NCBI GenBank assembly: GCA_023525975.1
Contig: CM042022.1
Coordinates: forward strand, 66,484,001-66,548,000
Direction: 5' to 3'
Length of the DNA stretch: 64,000 nt
DNA from: Smallanthus sonchifolius
Taxonomy: Eukaryota > Streptophyta > Magnoliopsida > Asterales > Asteraceae
Positions 31,491 to 46,336 of this stretch are shown piece by piece. The position numbers and the translations under genes are program-made. Each line of letters opens with the position of its first letter. Within the stretch, counting starts at the first letter, position 1. The notes beneath the pieces were generated by a model, which searched no databases, had not been told where the DNA came from, and saw nothing but the letters and a program-made list of their open reading frames with translations.

Positions 31491-34400
31491 TCACTGCTCC
31501 CCAGCTTTAGCTTCCATCTTCTTCTTGTAATCAAGGCAGAACTTGATCACCTTGTCGTATTTAGAAGCAAGGAACTCTGTCCACTCGTCCGTGTACATGC
31601 AGGATCTGTCAGCTAGCGCCTCCAGATCTTTCACAGAAACGTTTATGAAGCAGACTTCATCAAAAACTCTGATCAGTTGCCTTGGCACTAAGCTTCCACT
31701 CTTGGACCACACCTTTCCAATCACCACTGCCTCGCCCGATTTAGGATCTACGTACCAGTACCATATGTTACCGAGGATATCCTGAGATAACTTGCTCAGG
31801 GGAATCTTGGTTTCACACAACACTAGTATGTATACCAGTTTCTTTAAGCTTTTATGAGTCACGGGATGTCTAACATTCTTGTCCCTGGCTCGCTTGGGCA
31901 CTTGAGGCTTAAACATTTCGAACTTCCCAGATCTTACCTCTCATTGTAGAGCTTGCCACAAACCCATCGCTACTACGTGATTTGAGTGACCCAGCAGCTC
32001 TCGGTTTGCTAGGTTCACGAGGTCGTATCTTGGCACAGAGTTGAAAGCTTCGATGGTTGGTTTCAAGTATTGAACCCCCCAGCTTGCTTGATTGCAAACA
32101 ACTTCTTATCCTCCTCAAACCTCACAGCTAAGATCATCCCTGTCGCTCCATGTTTGTCTATGATTAATGTCATTTCCCAGACAGGAGCCGGATCCTTCGA
32201 TGAACTTGCAGGCATATGTTTGTTTTTCTGTGCCTCTAGATCCACTGGTATAGGGTCGGCAGGGGAGGCTTCATTTGACGCCTTAACAGTACTAGCAGTC
32301 TCGACTGAACCTGTATCATGATGAATTTCAAAGGATGGAACTTCGAAAATCTCTCCATCTTCAAACTCATTCTCTCCTTCCCCGTCGCCCTTAGGAACTT
32401 CAATTACAACATCATCATCCTCCTCATCCCTGTCATCACCATAGTCGATCTCTCCCTCTTCCCAATTGCAAAGAGCGTCGATCTGTGCTTCCTTGGAATA
32501 GTCCGGCTCTAGTAGTAAGATCACATCATCCGGCACGTCGTCAGATAGATCTTTCAAAAAGTCAGCCACCGACTTTCCTTTATTACCACCTGAAGCATCA
32601 CATGGCAGAAATGGGAACAATCGCCAAAGCCAACGATTGCTACTAACTTCCACTCGGTCCGGCTTCCGGATCCTTGTCCTGATCATCACCCTTAGTTAGA
32701 TCAACTAAGTGCAAGCCTCTTCACTGCTAGGCTTAGGTGGTTGCTTCTCCAATAATTCCTTCAATCTCTCCCCCTGAGCAACAAGCGTCTTGGCCATATC
32801 ACAGTCCAATTTCACCATAGTGTCATGCTCTAAATGCTGCTTGTCATCGGCCGCCCGCTGTTTCTTTAGTGCGGCTACCTCATCAATCAGAGAGTTAATC
32901 TGCCCCTGTTGTTTGTCAGATTCTTCTCTCGATTTCCATAGCATTTCAAGAAGACCAGCGACCTGAGTCTCTAGGGTAGTGATCCGGGTATCACGAGGAT
33001 CAGGTCCCCTGGAAGACGATGCTTTGGCTTGATTAGTCGGGAAGGAAAGGAATTCACTAAAATTGAACCCCTGATTGAAGTCAAAGTCATGAAAGGGTTC
33101 AATGATGTGTTGGAAGGTGGTTGTATGGATTGAGGTAGGGATGGAGGTTGTTTGGATAGTGGTAGGGGTGATGGTGACAGACTCGGTTAGAATTGGAGTT
33201 GTCACCGCCACTTAGACAGATTGCACAGGGACGGTCACTATCACAGGAACCTCCTCTGTGATAGCAGTGGTAGCCACATCAGGTGTTACACGTGGCCTCC
33301 ACCTCTGTCACCTATAAAGTTGTTGTGAAGGTGAGGTAGAAGTGGAATTAGTACTCGCAGCCGTTACACTTTCTTGCGTCAGAGCACTGACTTCTTCCTC
33401 ACGAAGGATAGCTAGGTGTGGCCTATCCCCCCGATGCTTGTTTATACTTTCTCTTCTGCGTCTTTGTATAGCAGCGTCCGAATCAGAATCAGGCTCATAT
33501 TCACTGCTAGTCTGTTGTCTCTTTCTCTTGGAAGATGACTCAGGAAGGGTCACCTTCATCAATCTCCATGGGTGTGACTGGGATGGTGCATCATCAGAAT
33601 CAGATGAATCTAACTTGGTGGTTTCTGAGTCAGAATCTTCAGCACCCCCACTTCCCTGTTCTTCATCTCCTTCGTCTTCAGACATATCATCTTAAGATTC
33701 AACTTCATCTTCTTCTTGTTGTTCATCACTGTGTTCACTGAGTTCAGGCTCAGACTCTGCACTATACCATCTGAAGTTAGCAGGGGCCACATATGCTTCA
33801 TTAATTAGGTGGCCAAAGAGATGAGTATGCTCAGGGGTAGGTTCTACACTGCCTGGCTTTAGAAATTGTGCAAACACTCTCTTGTCCACCCGTTTGACTT
33901 GTAGTCTCTCTCCAATCTGAGGAAGATTGGGTACAACATCATTAATCTGATCGGTGATAGACTTGTAGATATACTTTGAAAAGTTGTAACCCTTGTTAAG
34001 AGAGAGGCCAACCATTGCAGCTGCCAAGTCATGCCCCATGGCATCCATTCCTGCCTTCCTAGCAGACATGCACATGATCATGACGTGCGCGAAGTAACAC
34101 CACTGATCAAGTACGCACATCTTCTTATACGAGGAGTAGTCCATGGTACCAACATACCCCATCCTTTGTCTCCAGCATCCATCAACGAAGTAGTCAGGGT
34201 AAGTCATCGGATCAGTTGATAAGTCCCTAAACTGTAGTACTCTTCTGATGGTGTCTTCAGAAATAGCAATATCATGACTTGCTACAGTAGCCCTAATGAC
34301 ATTTGGGGTTACTGTACAGTCATGATCAGCAGTTTCCCATAATTGCTCCAGATATGGTCTTGAGACAATAGGATCAGCAGAGATAGCACAGAAGATCTTC

Positions 34401-34507
34401 GAGCGGTTCAGGAAATCGATTATTTCCCTGTATTCAAGTGCAGCACCCTTCCACTATGGTTGTGTTAGAGCCAGCAGATTAAATTCGCTGGTAAACGCAC
34501 GAGCCAT
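31491..34507 (-). pseudogene. Accessory ORF of element A, copy 2
   Basis: As 4749-7766, but the base matching copy-1 position 5970 is missing near 32710. This ends the coiled-coil frame early (stop at 32705). By chance it also puts the coiled coil and the downstream acidic block in one frame, separated by stops. Copy 1 reads on through an acidic Asp/Lys stretch here and is probably the ancestral state. Confidence 0.7.
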
Positions 34508-36722
34508 CACTGCAAAAACATACAATGAACACAATAAGAACAAGAATAATCATTGGAATTGAATACACATGACCAAGCATAGCACAATCACAATGAACTG
34601 AACATCCAGACTTAGAAATATTTCAGAATGGCCCTTCCTACGTACTTAGTAAATACGCAAGGTTTATGCCTTGCGTAATTAGCAAGTACGCATGAATTAT
34701 GTCTTGAGTACTTGTTAAGTACGCAGGCTTAACACTTGGCCAAATTTCAAAAATCCAAAATCTGTAAAATGTGAAATTTGATGGTGATGTTGGTCACCAA
34801 TGAGTCTAAAAACATGTTTATCACCATTGGAACCAAAACCAACATCAATCTTGTGCTACAACCCGGCCATTTTGACCTTAGTTTTTACCGGCGCAAACTG
34901 ACGTTCACCCACATAGTCAAAACCAAAATCAATAAGTGCTATGGACAAATTTGGTAATGTAAGGCTTCAAATGATGTTATTAAACTAGCTTTAAGGCATA
35001 ATTTCTTTCAAAAATGCCCAAAATCGGTCTAAATTCCAACATCAAAACCCTTAATTCTCAAAGTCACAAATCGGTCAATATCACATGATTTAACGGATGA
35101 AATGGTCCTAGATTCTCACCAAATGTTAGTTAGATGATGTTAAAATTAGAATCGGGACGAAAAACCATTCGAGAACACACGAAATTTTGAGTGAAAAATG
35201 ATCAGGATTATTCAACAGTCGCTCAGGTTTGAAACGAGATGAAACTCTGAAAAATCCTTAGTCCCGTTTGTATACACCACACATTTTGGTCTTGCGTACT
35301 TAACAAGTGCGCAAGACTTAACTCTTGCGTACATAGAAAGTACGCATGACTTAAGTCTTGCGTACTTACAAGTACGCAAGGTTTAATTCCTACGCACTTG
35401 ACAAGTACGCAGAAACCCTTGTGTTGCACAAATTTCAACTCAAATTATGAAGATTGTCAAGTCAAATAATGAACCGGATAAAAACAGTCAATCAAGAGGA
35501 TTCAAAGTCAATTCACGAAAGTTAAACACAAATATTTTTGGTTTTTCTGATTGGAATTGAACTATACACAAACTTAAAATCTTTTTGGTCTTTTCAGAGT
35601 AACGATATACACATATTCACACACACACTATTTTTGTTCAAAGACACGAGCAGAGGATCATATCAGGCTAAACTATAGCAAAAACGATACAAGATAAACA
35701 TCAAAGAATATGAGATCATGTCATGGATTACAATTTATTTATATGTAATAAGCACATAAACAAGTAATTCAAGTTGGCAATATTATAAGATTTGAAACCA
35801 TAAGCATCTTAGTATCATGTTCTTGTGTGTTAAAGTAATTGTTATTAATATACAACGTGTGCCCCACAGTTATGCTGCGAACTTACTTTGCACTTATCTC
35901 AAGGCATCTAAGATTTTCCCAATGATTTTCTAAATTTCTAGAATGAGGCTACATCAATTAGCACAGGAAAAATCAAACAGGATCTATATGGATTATCTGG
36001 AATCATAAGATTCAGAATCGAGTGATTCATTTGTATTGGTTACATGTGATTTCTACAGTGAATATCGGTATGATGATTCAGGATAATGAATATGGTGTTT
36101 GAGTATTTAGGTAAGGGAATCCAACTTTTATCTGGATTTGAATTCAATGAATCAAGGTTGATTCAAGGGTGAATACACGCTCAACGGTTGATGTAAAGAC
36201 ACGTCTTGATTCAATCTCTCATTGCATACTTGTGAGTAAGATGAACCACATTAATTGTGATAACGACCTAGCCCGAAACTGGTCTCAGAAGAAAATAATT
36301 GCCAAAATCTAACATCATGTATCCGATAGTGTCTTTTGCATTCTTTTACGCACACACTAGCAAATATGGGTTCAAATCACAGTTGTAGTATAGATTTAAT
36401 TTCCACCCTACAAATGATTTAAAGATGCTTACAGCCTACTGACAATTCAAATTACTTGTAAATAAGCATATTAAGAACACAACAATTTAAACAATCAAGT
36501 AAGCATGACGCAATCATTTCCCATATGAGCAGTCTAGGACGTTTAGATCATTTCTGATATACTATCATTTCCTCTTTTCTCAAGTGAACTTTGAAATTTT
36601 TTGGTTTTCTATTTTGTTTGAATTTTTGTAAAGTATTTGAAAATTAACAGAACTATATAGAAAATTTAAAAGGAATAAAATTTAACTTTCATGAATTGAA
36701 TTGATTTAAGAAAAACAAGTTT

Positions 36723-38861
36723 TCACTCCGGATTGAACATTCCTATCATGTTGACAAGATGTTCAAAATGTGATCGATCAAACGCCTTAGTGAAAAGGTC
36801 AGCAAAGTTGTCATCTGTGTGAACCTTTACAAGTTCAATGAGATGCTTTTCAGCACAATCACGGATGAAATGGTGGCGAATTTCAATATGTTTAGTTTTA
36901 GAATGTTTCACCGGGTTGTTTGTGATGGATATGGTGGCATTGTTGTCAATGAACAGTGGAGTTCCAGTGAAGTTTAAGCCGTAGTCTCTCAATTGCTGCT
37001 GAATCCACAATATCTGAGAACAACCGCTCGCCGCGGCAATGTACTCTGCTTCACATGTTGAGACAGAAACCGTTGACTGCTTCTTACACTGCCAGGAGAC
37101 CAGCCTGTCTCCCAAGAATTGACATCCACCTGAAGTTGATTTTCTATCAAGGTTACAACCGCCATAATCTGAATCGGAATAGGCTTTGAGGTCAAATGAC
37201 TATTGCTTTGAGTACCAAAGACCCAATCGGGGTTTCCCTTTCAAGTATCTGAATATCCTCTTGACAGCTACCATATGAGACTCCTTTGGTTGTGACTGAA
37301 ACCTTGAGCACAAACATACAGCAAACATTATGTTGGGCCTTGAAGCTGTGAGATACATAAGAGAACCGATCATCCCACAGTACAATTTACAATCCACATC
37401 CTTTCCATCTTTGTCTGGATGCAAACAGTGATTGACAGGGATAGGTGTGCCATAAGTAATGCTATCATTCATCTTGTATTTTGACAAGATGTCCTGCACA
37501 TACTTAGTTTGATGTAGATAGATGACATCCTCTCTTTGACCGACTTGCAGACCCAGGAAGAACGATAATTCACCCATGTTGCTCATCTCAAAATTGGACT
37601 TCATCACTTATTCAAATTCCCTACACATCTCTTCATTTGTAGACCCAAAGATAATGTCGTCGACATACACTTGTACGAGTAGAATATCACCTCTTGCTTT
37701 CCGGATGAAGAGGGTCGAGTCAATCTATCCACGGTCGAAACCATTTGACAGTAGATGTTTTGATAACGTCTCATACCATGCCCGAGGTGCTTGATGAAGA
37801 CCATAAAGTGCTTTGTCGAGCTTATACACTTTATTGATATTATGCGGATCTTCAAAGCAGGGAGGTTGAGTGACATAGATCTCTTCATGAACTTTTTCAT
37901 AGAGGAAAGCACTCTTCACATCAAGTTAATAAACCTTGAAGCCGGCATAGGAGGCATAAGCTAGAAACAATTGAATGGCCTCAAGTCTAGCAACTGGGGC
38001 ATATACTTCAGTGTAATCCAAGCCCTCTTGTTGATAAAATCCTTGAACAACCAACCTTGATTTATTCTTCACTACGACATGACGATCATCTGTTTTGCAC
38101 TTGAACACCCATCTGGTTCCAATTAGTTGTACGCCTCTTGGCAGGTCAACTAAATCCCACACATGCAACTTTTGGAATTGAGACAGTTCATCTTGCATTG
38201 CCTCAATCCAGCAGTTGTCAGCGAGAGCCTCCTTCACATTCTTTGGCTCCAATTGGGACACGAATGCAGCATGCAGACATGTTTCCATGACACCTGTGCC
38301 AAGTATCTCATTATACAGACTAGAGTTCTCAGTAATGGTTCTATGACGAGTCTGAACATCGGCATGAGGATCACCAATAATGTTGTCAATTGGATTAATC
38401 TTATGCACTCTCGTCTCTGGTATTTGCGATTCTTGAATTTCTGAATCGAGGTTCGTGCTCAACTCCCCCATATCCTGTGATCTAGAAGACGGTGATTCAA
38501 TGTTGATTGGATCAGCTGGAGCTTCATTTCCTACACGAGTGTTAGGATTAGCTTGAGCGTCATTTCCATCAACATGGACAACATCAACACTATCATGATT
38601 TCCAGATGCAGATGCAGCATTGGAATCAGGAGTTACAATCGGTACAGTTGCATGGGTTGAAAAACTGGAGTCATCACCGCCACCAAAGAAATCATACACA
38701 TTTGCGGCAACATCGGCAGACAAATCAGGAAGGTTGAAATACTTGAATAGCGCATCATAATCAAAACCCCAAGCTGGACTAGTTGGTTCTGGTGGAATGC
38801 TGTGTTTTCTGCAATCCACTTCCAACCAATCCTCGAAAGTACGAGTTCCTATATTGCACAC
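36723..38861 (-). pseudogene. Element A reverse transcriptase and RNase H, copy 2
   Basis: As 9982-12120. YVDD at 37656-37667. The codon at 37204-37206 is CAA (Gln) where copy 1 has TAA; the next codon is TAG in both. One Ala/Ser difference lies in the first RT block (near 38060). Confidence 0.85.
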
Positions 38862-38891
38862 TCTCTTTCAAGGCGAGTTGGCAACATATCC

Positions 38892-39371
38892 TCAGAAGAT
38901 GCCTTCCATTGCTTTTGCATGAAACTTAGACTTGCGGTCTTTGTATTGTAGCAATAAGGAACAGGGACTACCAAAAGGAACTAGGTAGTCAAGATTAGGA
39001 GGTCGATTGTCAATCAACTCATAGCAAGTCTTGTTGTGCCTCTTCACAACCAAAAGTATGTTCAAAACGAGACAAGCTGTATTTACTGCTTCTGCCAAGA
39101 AAGTTACAGGAAGCTTTGCATCTGACAGCATTGTCCTTGCAGACTCAATTAGGGTTCTGTTCTTCCGTTCTACAACTCCATTCTGCTGAGGTGTGTACGG
39201 GGCACTAAATTCGCGACGAATACCCTTCTTGAGACAGAAAAGTTCCATCAAATTATTCTTGAATTCATTTATGTTATCACTCCTTATTCTTCTAACCTTC
39301 AACTTGCAAAGAGATTCCAGGCTCAGGATCAGGTATTGAAGAAAGTCAGCAGTCTCGTCCTTTTGTGCCTA
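38892..39371 (-). pseudogene. Element A integrase core, copy 2
   Basis: As 12151-12630, with the same frameshift in the A-run and the same conserved Asp and Glu. Confidence 0.8.
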
Positions 39372-40181
39372 AAAAATGCACCCAAGAAAAGCGTGAGAAA
39401 TCATCAGTTATAACTACACAGTATGACTTCCCTCTAATACTCCTGATACTTATGGGGACAAACAGATCCATATGTAATAGCTCCAAAGGGGTATCGATGG
39501 ATTTTTGGAACTTAGGCTTGTGAGACTTCTGTTGCTGTTTGCCCTTTTTACAAGCCATGCAGTCATCTGCAACGGCAAATCTCAGCTTAGAAACACCGGT
39601 TACCAAACCGTTTCGGACAAGATTATTCATTTTTCGATAAGAAATGTGTCCGAGTTTCCTATGCCACAAGATAGAGTAAAGCTCTGTCACTTTGGTAAGC
39701 AAAAAAGTAGCAACTGATGAGGTGGTTGTTGCCACGCTTATTTCAATCTGATAAGTGTCGTTTATCCTTGGTGCTCGCATCAGAATCCAGTCTTCAGGAA
39801 CTTTAAAACCAGGTTTGAGAATCAAGCATTCATATTTGTCAAACATAACGGAGTACTCCTTGTCGCACATTTGAGAAACACTCAACAGGTTATGCTTTAG
39901 CTGCTCGCAGTAGTTGACGTTGTCGAAACTGAAACAACCATTTGAAACCACGCCTTGACAAGTAATATTGCCGCCCTTCTCGCCTGCAAAGGCCACATAT
40001 CCTCCTCTGAATGGTTTTACATCTTGAAGCAGAGCCATATTACCTGTCATGTGCCGGGAGCATCCACTATCTACATACCAACGATTAGAGATAGTACCCT
40101 TCGAATGTCCCTGCACGAGTCACAAGAAATTAATTAGATTTGGATACCCAAGCCATAGTGGTCATGGGTCGTCCATCTTTC
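39346..40181 (-). pseudogene. Element A protease and GAG-pre-integrase domain, copy 2
   Basis: As 12605-13440, but the residue before HMTGN is Arg (CGG, 40054-40056), the usual copia residue; copy 1 has Trp. Confidence 0.8.
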
Positions 40182-40279
40182 TCAAAATAAACAACCTCAA
40201 TTAATTCACAGTCGTGACTGTCAAAAATGGATGAATCTTTAGAAGACTTGGGACCAGGAGATTGAGAACTTTTAGATTT

Positions 40280-43164
40280 CTAGTTCCAGGCCCTTTTCTT
40301 TTGTTTTACTGGAACAGTCGGCTTGCATTCAGAAGTACCAGGTGAACTAGTAGAAGCTTCACCTGGTTGAATTCCAGCCAGCTGTTCCAGCTTCCTCAAT
40401 CTCTTGTTCCTTCTTCTCCTCTGTGGCTTAGAAAGCTTAACCACAGGTTTCTCACCAGTAGGTGCACTACCAGAGGTAGAAGCACAAGGTTTAGCAGATA
40501 GCTTTTCCCTTTTTGGAACATACGGTTTAGCCTCAGATGTGATCTTTGGCTTTACCATAGGTTTTACTGGTGGTTTCACCATATTTTCTTTTGGACTCTT
40601 GGAATGCTTCACTGGTGGTAACTTAGAGATAACAGCCGGTTGTGAAACACTTGGCCGTTTCCCTTGGTTCTTAGCAGGGAAGTTCACAAGGATGTGACCA
40701 AACATACCACAGCGAAAGCAAGTTCTCTTTTCTTTGTAAGTCCTCCTGTAAGGCTCATTAGATCTGGCATTAGATGACTCAGCATGATGAGCAGGAGAAG
40801 TTGTTTGGTGAACAGCAATTTGACCCGATTATGATTGGTTCTTGGGAATATAAAACTTTTGCATATTTTCTTGATAGCCAAGCCTATAATGAGCTAAAAA
40901 ATCTTCTTTCTTAACTTGATTAATGTGTTTATATCCTCCATAAAGCATCACTTTTAATTTTTCATTTGATTCAACGATATCGGGTTCAGTCAAAATACAA
41001 TTATCACAATCAGTGATAATGTTTTTCTTAACTTTCTGTTCACCGAGCAACTCCTCAGAGACTACTCCTTCAGGGCAGGTGTACTCAGACCCATCATCAG
41101 AAGCAGTAAGGAACTCTTCATCAGATGCAGAGTCAGCCTTACTTGAGGAATCATCCTTGTTAGAGGAATCATCCTGACTCGAGGACTCATCAAGGCAAGA
41201 CAAATCAATGTCAGTTAAGCCATTGACAAATTTCCCGCTTACTAGTGGAGGAATGGCATTAGTACCCAGCCCTAAGCCATTCACTTGTCTCACTACAGAC
41301 TCATAGTGTTCCACCACAAAACAAGAATTTTTCAACTTCTCAATATTACCTTTCAACTACAAGATCTCATTTTGCAGCTTGTTGATCTCATTGTTCCTTT
41401 TCTCTAACCCCTTGTACGCAACATCCAAATGAAACTGTTGATTGCTGATTTTAAGTGAATAGTCATGTTTTCTTTCTTCAACGTTTCAATTGAATCTTTG
41501 TATCATTTTTCGTTTTCTTCGTAGCTTAAAGCTGTAATACGAAGGGGTTCTACTTTGTCTTGAAGCTTAGAATTTTCAGCCTTTAAGCTTAGACATTTGG
41601 AACAAGAAATGACATCAAAAGAGTTAGAATCTACCTCATTAGATGAACATGATGCCTCTCCAATAGCCATGAGGGCAACTGCAGTTGTAGACCCTTCTTG
41701 GTCAGCCACAGAAGCTTCCCGTTCTTCTGCTTCCATCATCTCCATAATCTCAGCCATGGGACCAACTTGCGTTTGAGCAATAAGGGCATCCTCCAGATGA
41801 AACACCCAATCAAAGCTGTCATCTTGTTGTGCTACCAAAGCATTGGACGTTCCACCTTGACCTTGATTGCAGTTGTTGGAGTTGTTGTACCCTTGACTCT
41901 TTCCTTGGCTAGGTCTGATAAACCCCGAGGCCAGTGCTTTGTCCTTTTGACATTCTCTTGCAAAATGCCCAAAGTTATTGCATTTGTAGCACTTGGCCTT
42001 GGATTTATCAAATCCCACCTTAGCATTTGAATGTCCACCAATAAACTTCCTGCCAGTTCTATTCAGGAAATGCTTCGCCCTTCTCAAGATCATGGCCATA
42101 TTCCATTGAATATCCATGTCCTCCATATCATCCGGATCCACCTGATTGAAGTCTTCTTCTATGATTTCAGGATCCGTGAGCTTACCGCCAATGAAGTTCT
42201 CATATGCAAGCATGCATGATGAGAATAAAGCCACATGATCTTCAGCTATCTTGGCTATTGCTGATTGGTTAGCTGAAGATGTGGGAGAAGGATTTCTTGA
42301 GGAATTCTGGTGATGAGATCCAGAACCAAATGCTGCATAGCAAGCATGACCACCACAGATATTTGAGTTATCCTCCTCATGAGAGTTCCCTGAGAAAATG
42401 GCAATTCCAGAACCCGATGACTTGGCTGTGGAAGACGTCCCAAAATACATACAAGGGTCTTGTATTTGAGGTCTCCCTGAGCTCTCTTTTCGTTTTAGGT
42501 TCATATCATGTTCTTGAACCTTTCCGATTGCTTCATCAATAGTCATCTCATAAAACTTTGAGTTCTCTCTCATCAGAGTGGTGTACGTCTCAAATTTTGG
42601 TGGTGGGGCATCTAGAAATTTCTCAACTAACTCCTCATTCGGATAGATCAGGTCATAAGCTTTCAGCTCAATTTGCATATGATAGAATCTAGAGATAAGC
42701 TCATCTATAGTTTCGTTCTCCAGATATCTGAAGCACTCATAATGCTTCCTAATAAGATCCCTCTTACTCTTCTTGATGTCGTTGTTTCCCTCAAATATCT
42801 TCTACAAAGCCTTCCAAAGATCCTTGGAGTTATCGTATCCTCTAAAGCTGTGAAATAACTCCCTGATCAAGGCCATAGTAATAGATCCGTGTGCTTTCTT
42901 CTCTCTGTCTTAAACTTTCTTTTCTTCTTCATCAAGTTTGGAGATAGGCTTGGGAACTTCCTCATCAAGATATGTATATGCGGGATGCTTATAACCCTCT
43001 AGAATGGGTATCTAAAGTAAGGAATCAGTGTATGAGATATAATGCTCAAAGCGTGCTTTCCAGTTTAAGTAATCATTTACGTTAAGCAGCTTTGGTGGTT
43101 TTTGTTGGGTTCCAATCTCATTGTCATAATTTAACAGGTTACCAAGATTCTGAAGATTAGCCAT
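40280..43164 (-). pseudogene. Element A gag polyprotein, copy 2
   Basis: As 13539-16423, with the ATG at 43164 and the same three early stops. The second zinc knuckle keeps its first Cys (codon 40718-40720, TGC) and reads CFRCGMFGH; copy 1 lost that Cys. Confidence 0.8.
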
Positions 43165-44798
43165 GGTGAAACACTTAGTCAAATTTCAGAAAAGTCAAAG
43201 TAATGTGTGCACTTAGGTTCTGACCTTGCGCACTTAAGAACTTGGTCTTGCGCACTTAAGATTTTCTCTTGTGTACTTAACAAGTACGCAGGAGTAAATA
43301 ACAAGTACGCAGGAAGGAGTTAAGTATGCAACAAGAAATGGTCTTGCATACTTGGTAAGTACGCAGGAAGACTGTCCTTTTAGCCAAAAAGGGTAAGTAC
43401 GCAGGTCACTTTTTCACCAACCCTCACCAACTTTTTCTGGTCACTGGAATCTAACCAGAGACAGAAAAAATTGAAGATATGACTAAACAAAATGAGCCAA
43501 AGGGTCAGAAACTCGTTTCTAACCAACCTTTGATGCTCAAAACACTCAAATACACAACAAAAAGTCAGTTTTTGAGTGATTTTTGCTTCTAAAATAGTGC
43601 TCAAGAGCTACCCCTATTTTATCATAAAAATCAACAAAAACACACACTTTTGCTTGAAAAAAATCTATAGGATGTGTAGAAGATGCTCCTAACACACTCA
43701 CAACACTCGAAATCAAGAGCTAAGCTCTAATACCACTTGTAGGTCCCCGAGTGTCTCGGATCGTTACGTGTGGGTGTGTAACTAGTCTGAGCGGGTGCGG
43801 AATACTCGTGACTAGGTGGAGAATCAAGTAACACAAAGTAAACCGACAGGGAAAACACTTTCAAACTTCATCTATTATAAAACTTGTAGGTTACAGAGAT
43901 GTTACAAATGAGTGCGTACATAACTTCTGTCACCACAACCTATTTATACTAGACCTGATCTCTGCGCACTTAACAAGTGCGCAGGGCAAATTGTTCCTGC
44001 GTACTTAACAAGTACGCAAAGTATTCTTGCGTTCTTGCTAAGTACGCAGGAAGTAATTCTTGCGCACATGCTAAGTGCGCAAAACACTTAGAGAAAACAG
44101 ACGACTAGTACATACATTAGTAATTACAACTCGATAACTAATACGTACAGACACTAACATACAAAGACTAATACATACAAGACAAGTACAAAAGCTAAGA
44201 CAATATCCAGAGTGTTTGTCACACAAAAGTGCTTCAACAAACTCCCCCTTGACAACAGCTCTGGATTGTTTTCGGTCTTCACTGCTCCCCAGCTTTAGCT
44301 TCCATCTTCTTCTTGTATTCAAGGCAGAACTTGAGCACCTTGTCGTATTTAGAAGCAAGGAACTCTGTCCACTCGTCCGTGTACATGCAGTACCTGTCAG
44401 CTAGCACCTCCGGATCTTTCACAGAAAAGTTTATGAAGCAGACTTCATCAAAAACTCTGATCAGTTCCCTTGGCACTAAGCTTCCACTCTCGGACCACAC
44501 CTTTCCAATCACCGCTGCCTCACCCGATTTAGGATCTACGTACCAGTACGATATGTTACCGAGGATATACTGAGATAACTTGCTCAGGGGAATCTTGGTT
44601 TCACATAGCACTGGCTTGTACACCAGTTTCTTTAAGCTTTTATGAGTCACGAGATGTCTAACATTCTTGTCCCTGGCTCGCTTGGGCACCTGAGGCTTAA
44701 ACATTTCGAACTTCCTAGATCTTACCTCTCGCTATAGAGCCTGCCACAAACCCATCGCTACTACGTGATTTGAGTGACCCAGCAGCTCTCGGTTTGCT

Positions 44799-45992
44799 AG
44801 AATTTCATGAGACCGGTATCGAGTTATATCATTAGCACAATTCATTTGGTTTGCTTCAGTGCCCATGTCCCGAAAAGCATGCAATTTGAAGTTTAACCAA
44901 GATATGCACTTGACAACATCCATCAAACATATACTAGCCCTTGGATCATATTGTTACTCTATCTTTATTGATTCCATTGAATTCATTATCCAGATAATAA
45001 TTGGATCCTCGTACCTGAATCTTATGATTCCTCATATATAAACCAAGACATTGGAATCATTTGATTTTAAATCATTCTGATTCCTTATATCCTTTGGGAT
45101 CTGCTTGTTTTTCTTTTGCTAATTGATGTAATTTCATCCGGGTGATTGATCTAATCTTGCTCCGAGTCGTATATGTCTTGAAGATAGTGCAATTTTATAT
45201 TTCTGTTGGCGTATATGTGGGGTACACATTGTTTTCATATAAATGGTACTAACTCATAAGAAAATGGGATAAAAATGCTTGTAGTTTCAAATTCTATAAT
45301 ACTGATAACCTAGACTCACATGTTGTATATTGCAAATTCGGTATGAGTACTTGAGCATGTCATGATCTGATCTTGTTTTCTTTGAAGTTTATCGTGTATC
45401 ATCTCATGCAGTATGTTGATCTTGAAAAGAATATAATCAAAATTACAAGTTGTGATTGATAATTCTGAAGAATGTTGTCTAGGTTTCCTTTAGAGCTAAT
45501 TAGGTTGTGTCATTGATTAATCAGATAAACTGATATGATCTTCTTACTCGTGATGTTCGACCAAAAAGATGTGATTTCACTATTTGCATTTCATTTTATA
45601 CAGAGATATACCAAAAAGATTTTACTTTGTTTTTGCTTTATTTCATTTACAAAAAACAAAAAGATTTAAATTTTTCCAGCTTTCATGAAATTTTACTTGT
45701 GGTTATACTTGGTGGTTCTTCTTTGTCTAAACTGAAAATTACAGACAGAAGTTGACAAGGGGTCCTTCTCCCGAGTTTTCTTCTAGAAAGAGAGAGTGTG
45801 CAGATGAACAACACGAGGACTACAATCTGTTTGATGATTTTGACGACTGATGACAATCTTCGGAAGTTGTTGTCAAGGGGGAGTCTGTTGGAGCATATTC
45901 TGGTGACAACGAGCTTGAAGATTCTATGTCTTAGTCTTAGAGTCTTTGACTTGTAATTTGATAGAATTGTTAGCAGCAGTTAAGAGGGAGTC
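44799..45992 (+). mobile_element. Element J right part, copy 2
   Basis: Duplicate of 18058-19251: spacer homologous to A, short acidic reading end, polypurine tract. Confidence 0.6.
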
Positions 45993-46336
45993 TGTTAGGA
46001 CATGCTTTGTAACTGTCGCTAAAATTATGTGTTGTAAGTTAGCGAATCTGTCAAGTTCGCCTAAGGATCTTAGAGCGAACTTGATAGGCGAACTTGTCAA
46101 GTTCGCCTAAGTATCTTGAGGGGTGAACTTGTGAAGTTCGTCTAGTCTTTGTGGTTTCCCTATAAATAGGTAGAGAAGTGCAAGAACAAAGAGATTGTAA
46201 ACAACATGTTTGGAGAAATACAAAGAGTTTTATTTACCTGTGTTGTTGATTATTACACATTGGACGTTGATCAATGGATTTCGCACGTTATCACCGTGTC
46301 ATACCGCGAGTCTAGAGATCCGTCGCACCCTTCATA
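45993..46336 (+). mobile_element. C-family LTR, copy 2
   Basis: Duplicate of 19252-19595; palindromes at 46042-46142, TATA box at 46161-46168. Confidence 0.55.

Larger units (their letters stand above)
30960..44798 (-). mobile_element. Ty1-copia element A, copy 2
   Basis: Duplicate of 4218-18057 with the same internal-LTR-internal-LTR form: LTRs at 30960-31451 and 43738-44239, primer site 43724-43735, extra internal segment 44240-44798, right target copy 44799-44803. Palindrome arrays lie at 31174-31293, 34638-34732, 35291-35413, 43206-43405 and 43962-44083. Several sites look closer to the family norm than in copy 1. Confidence 0.85.
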
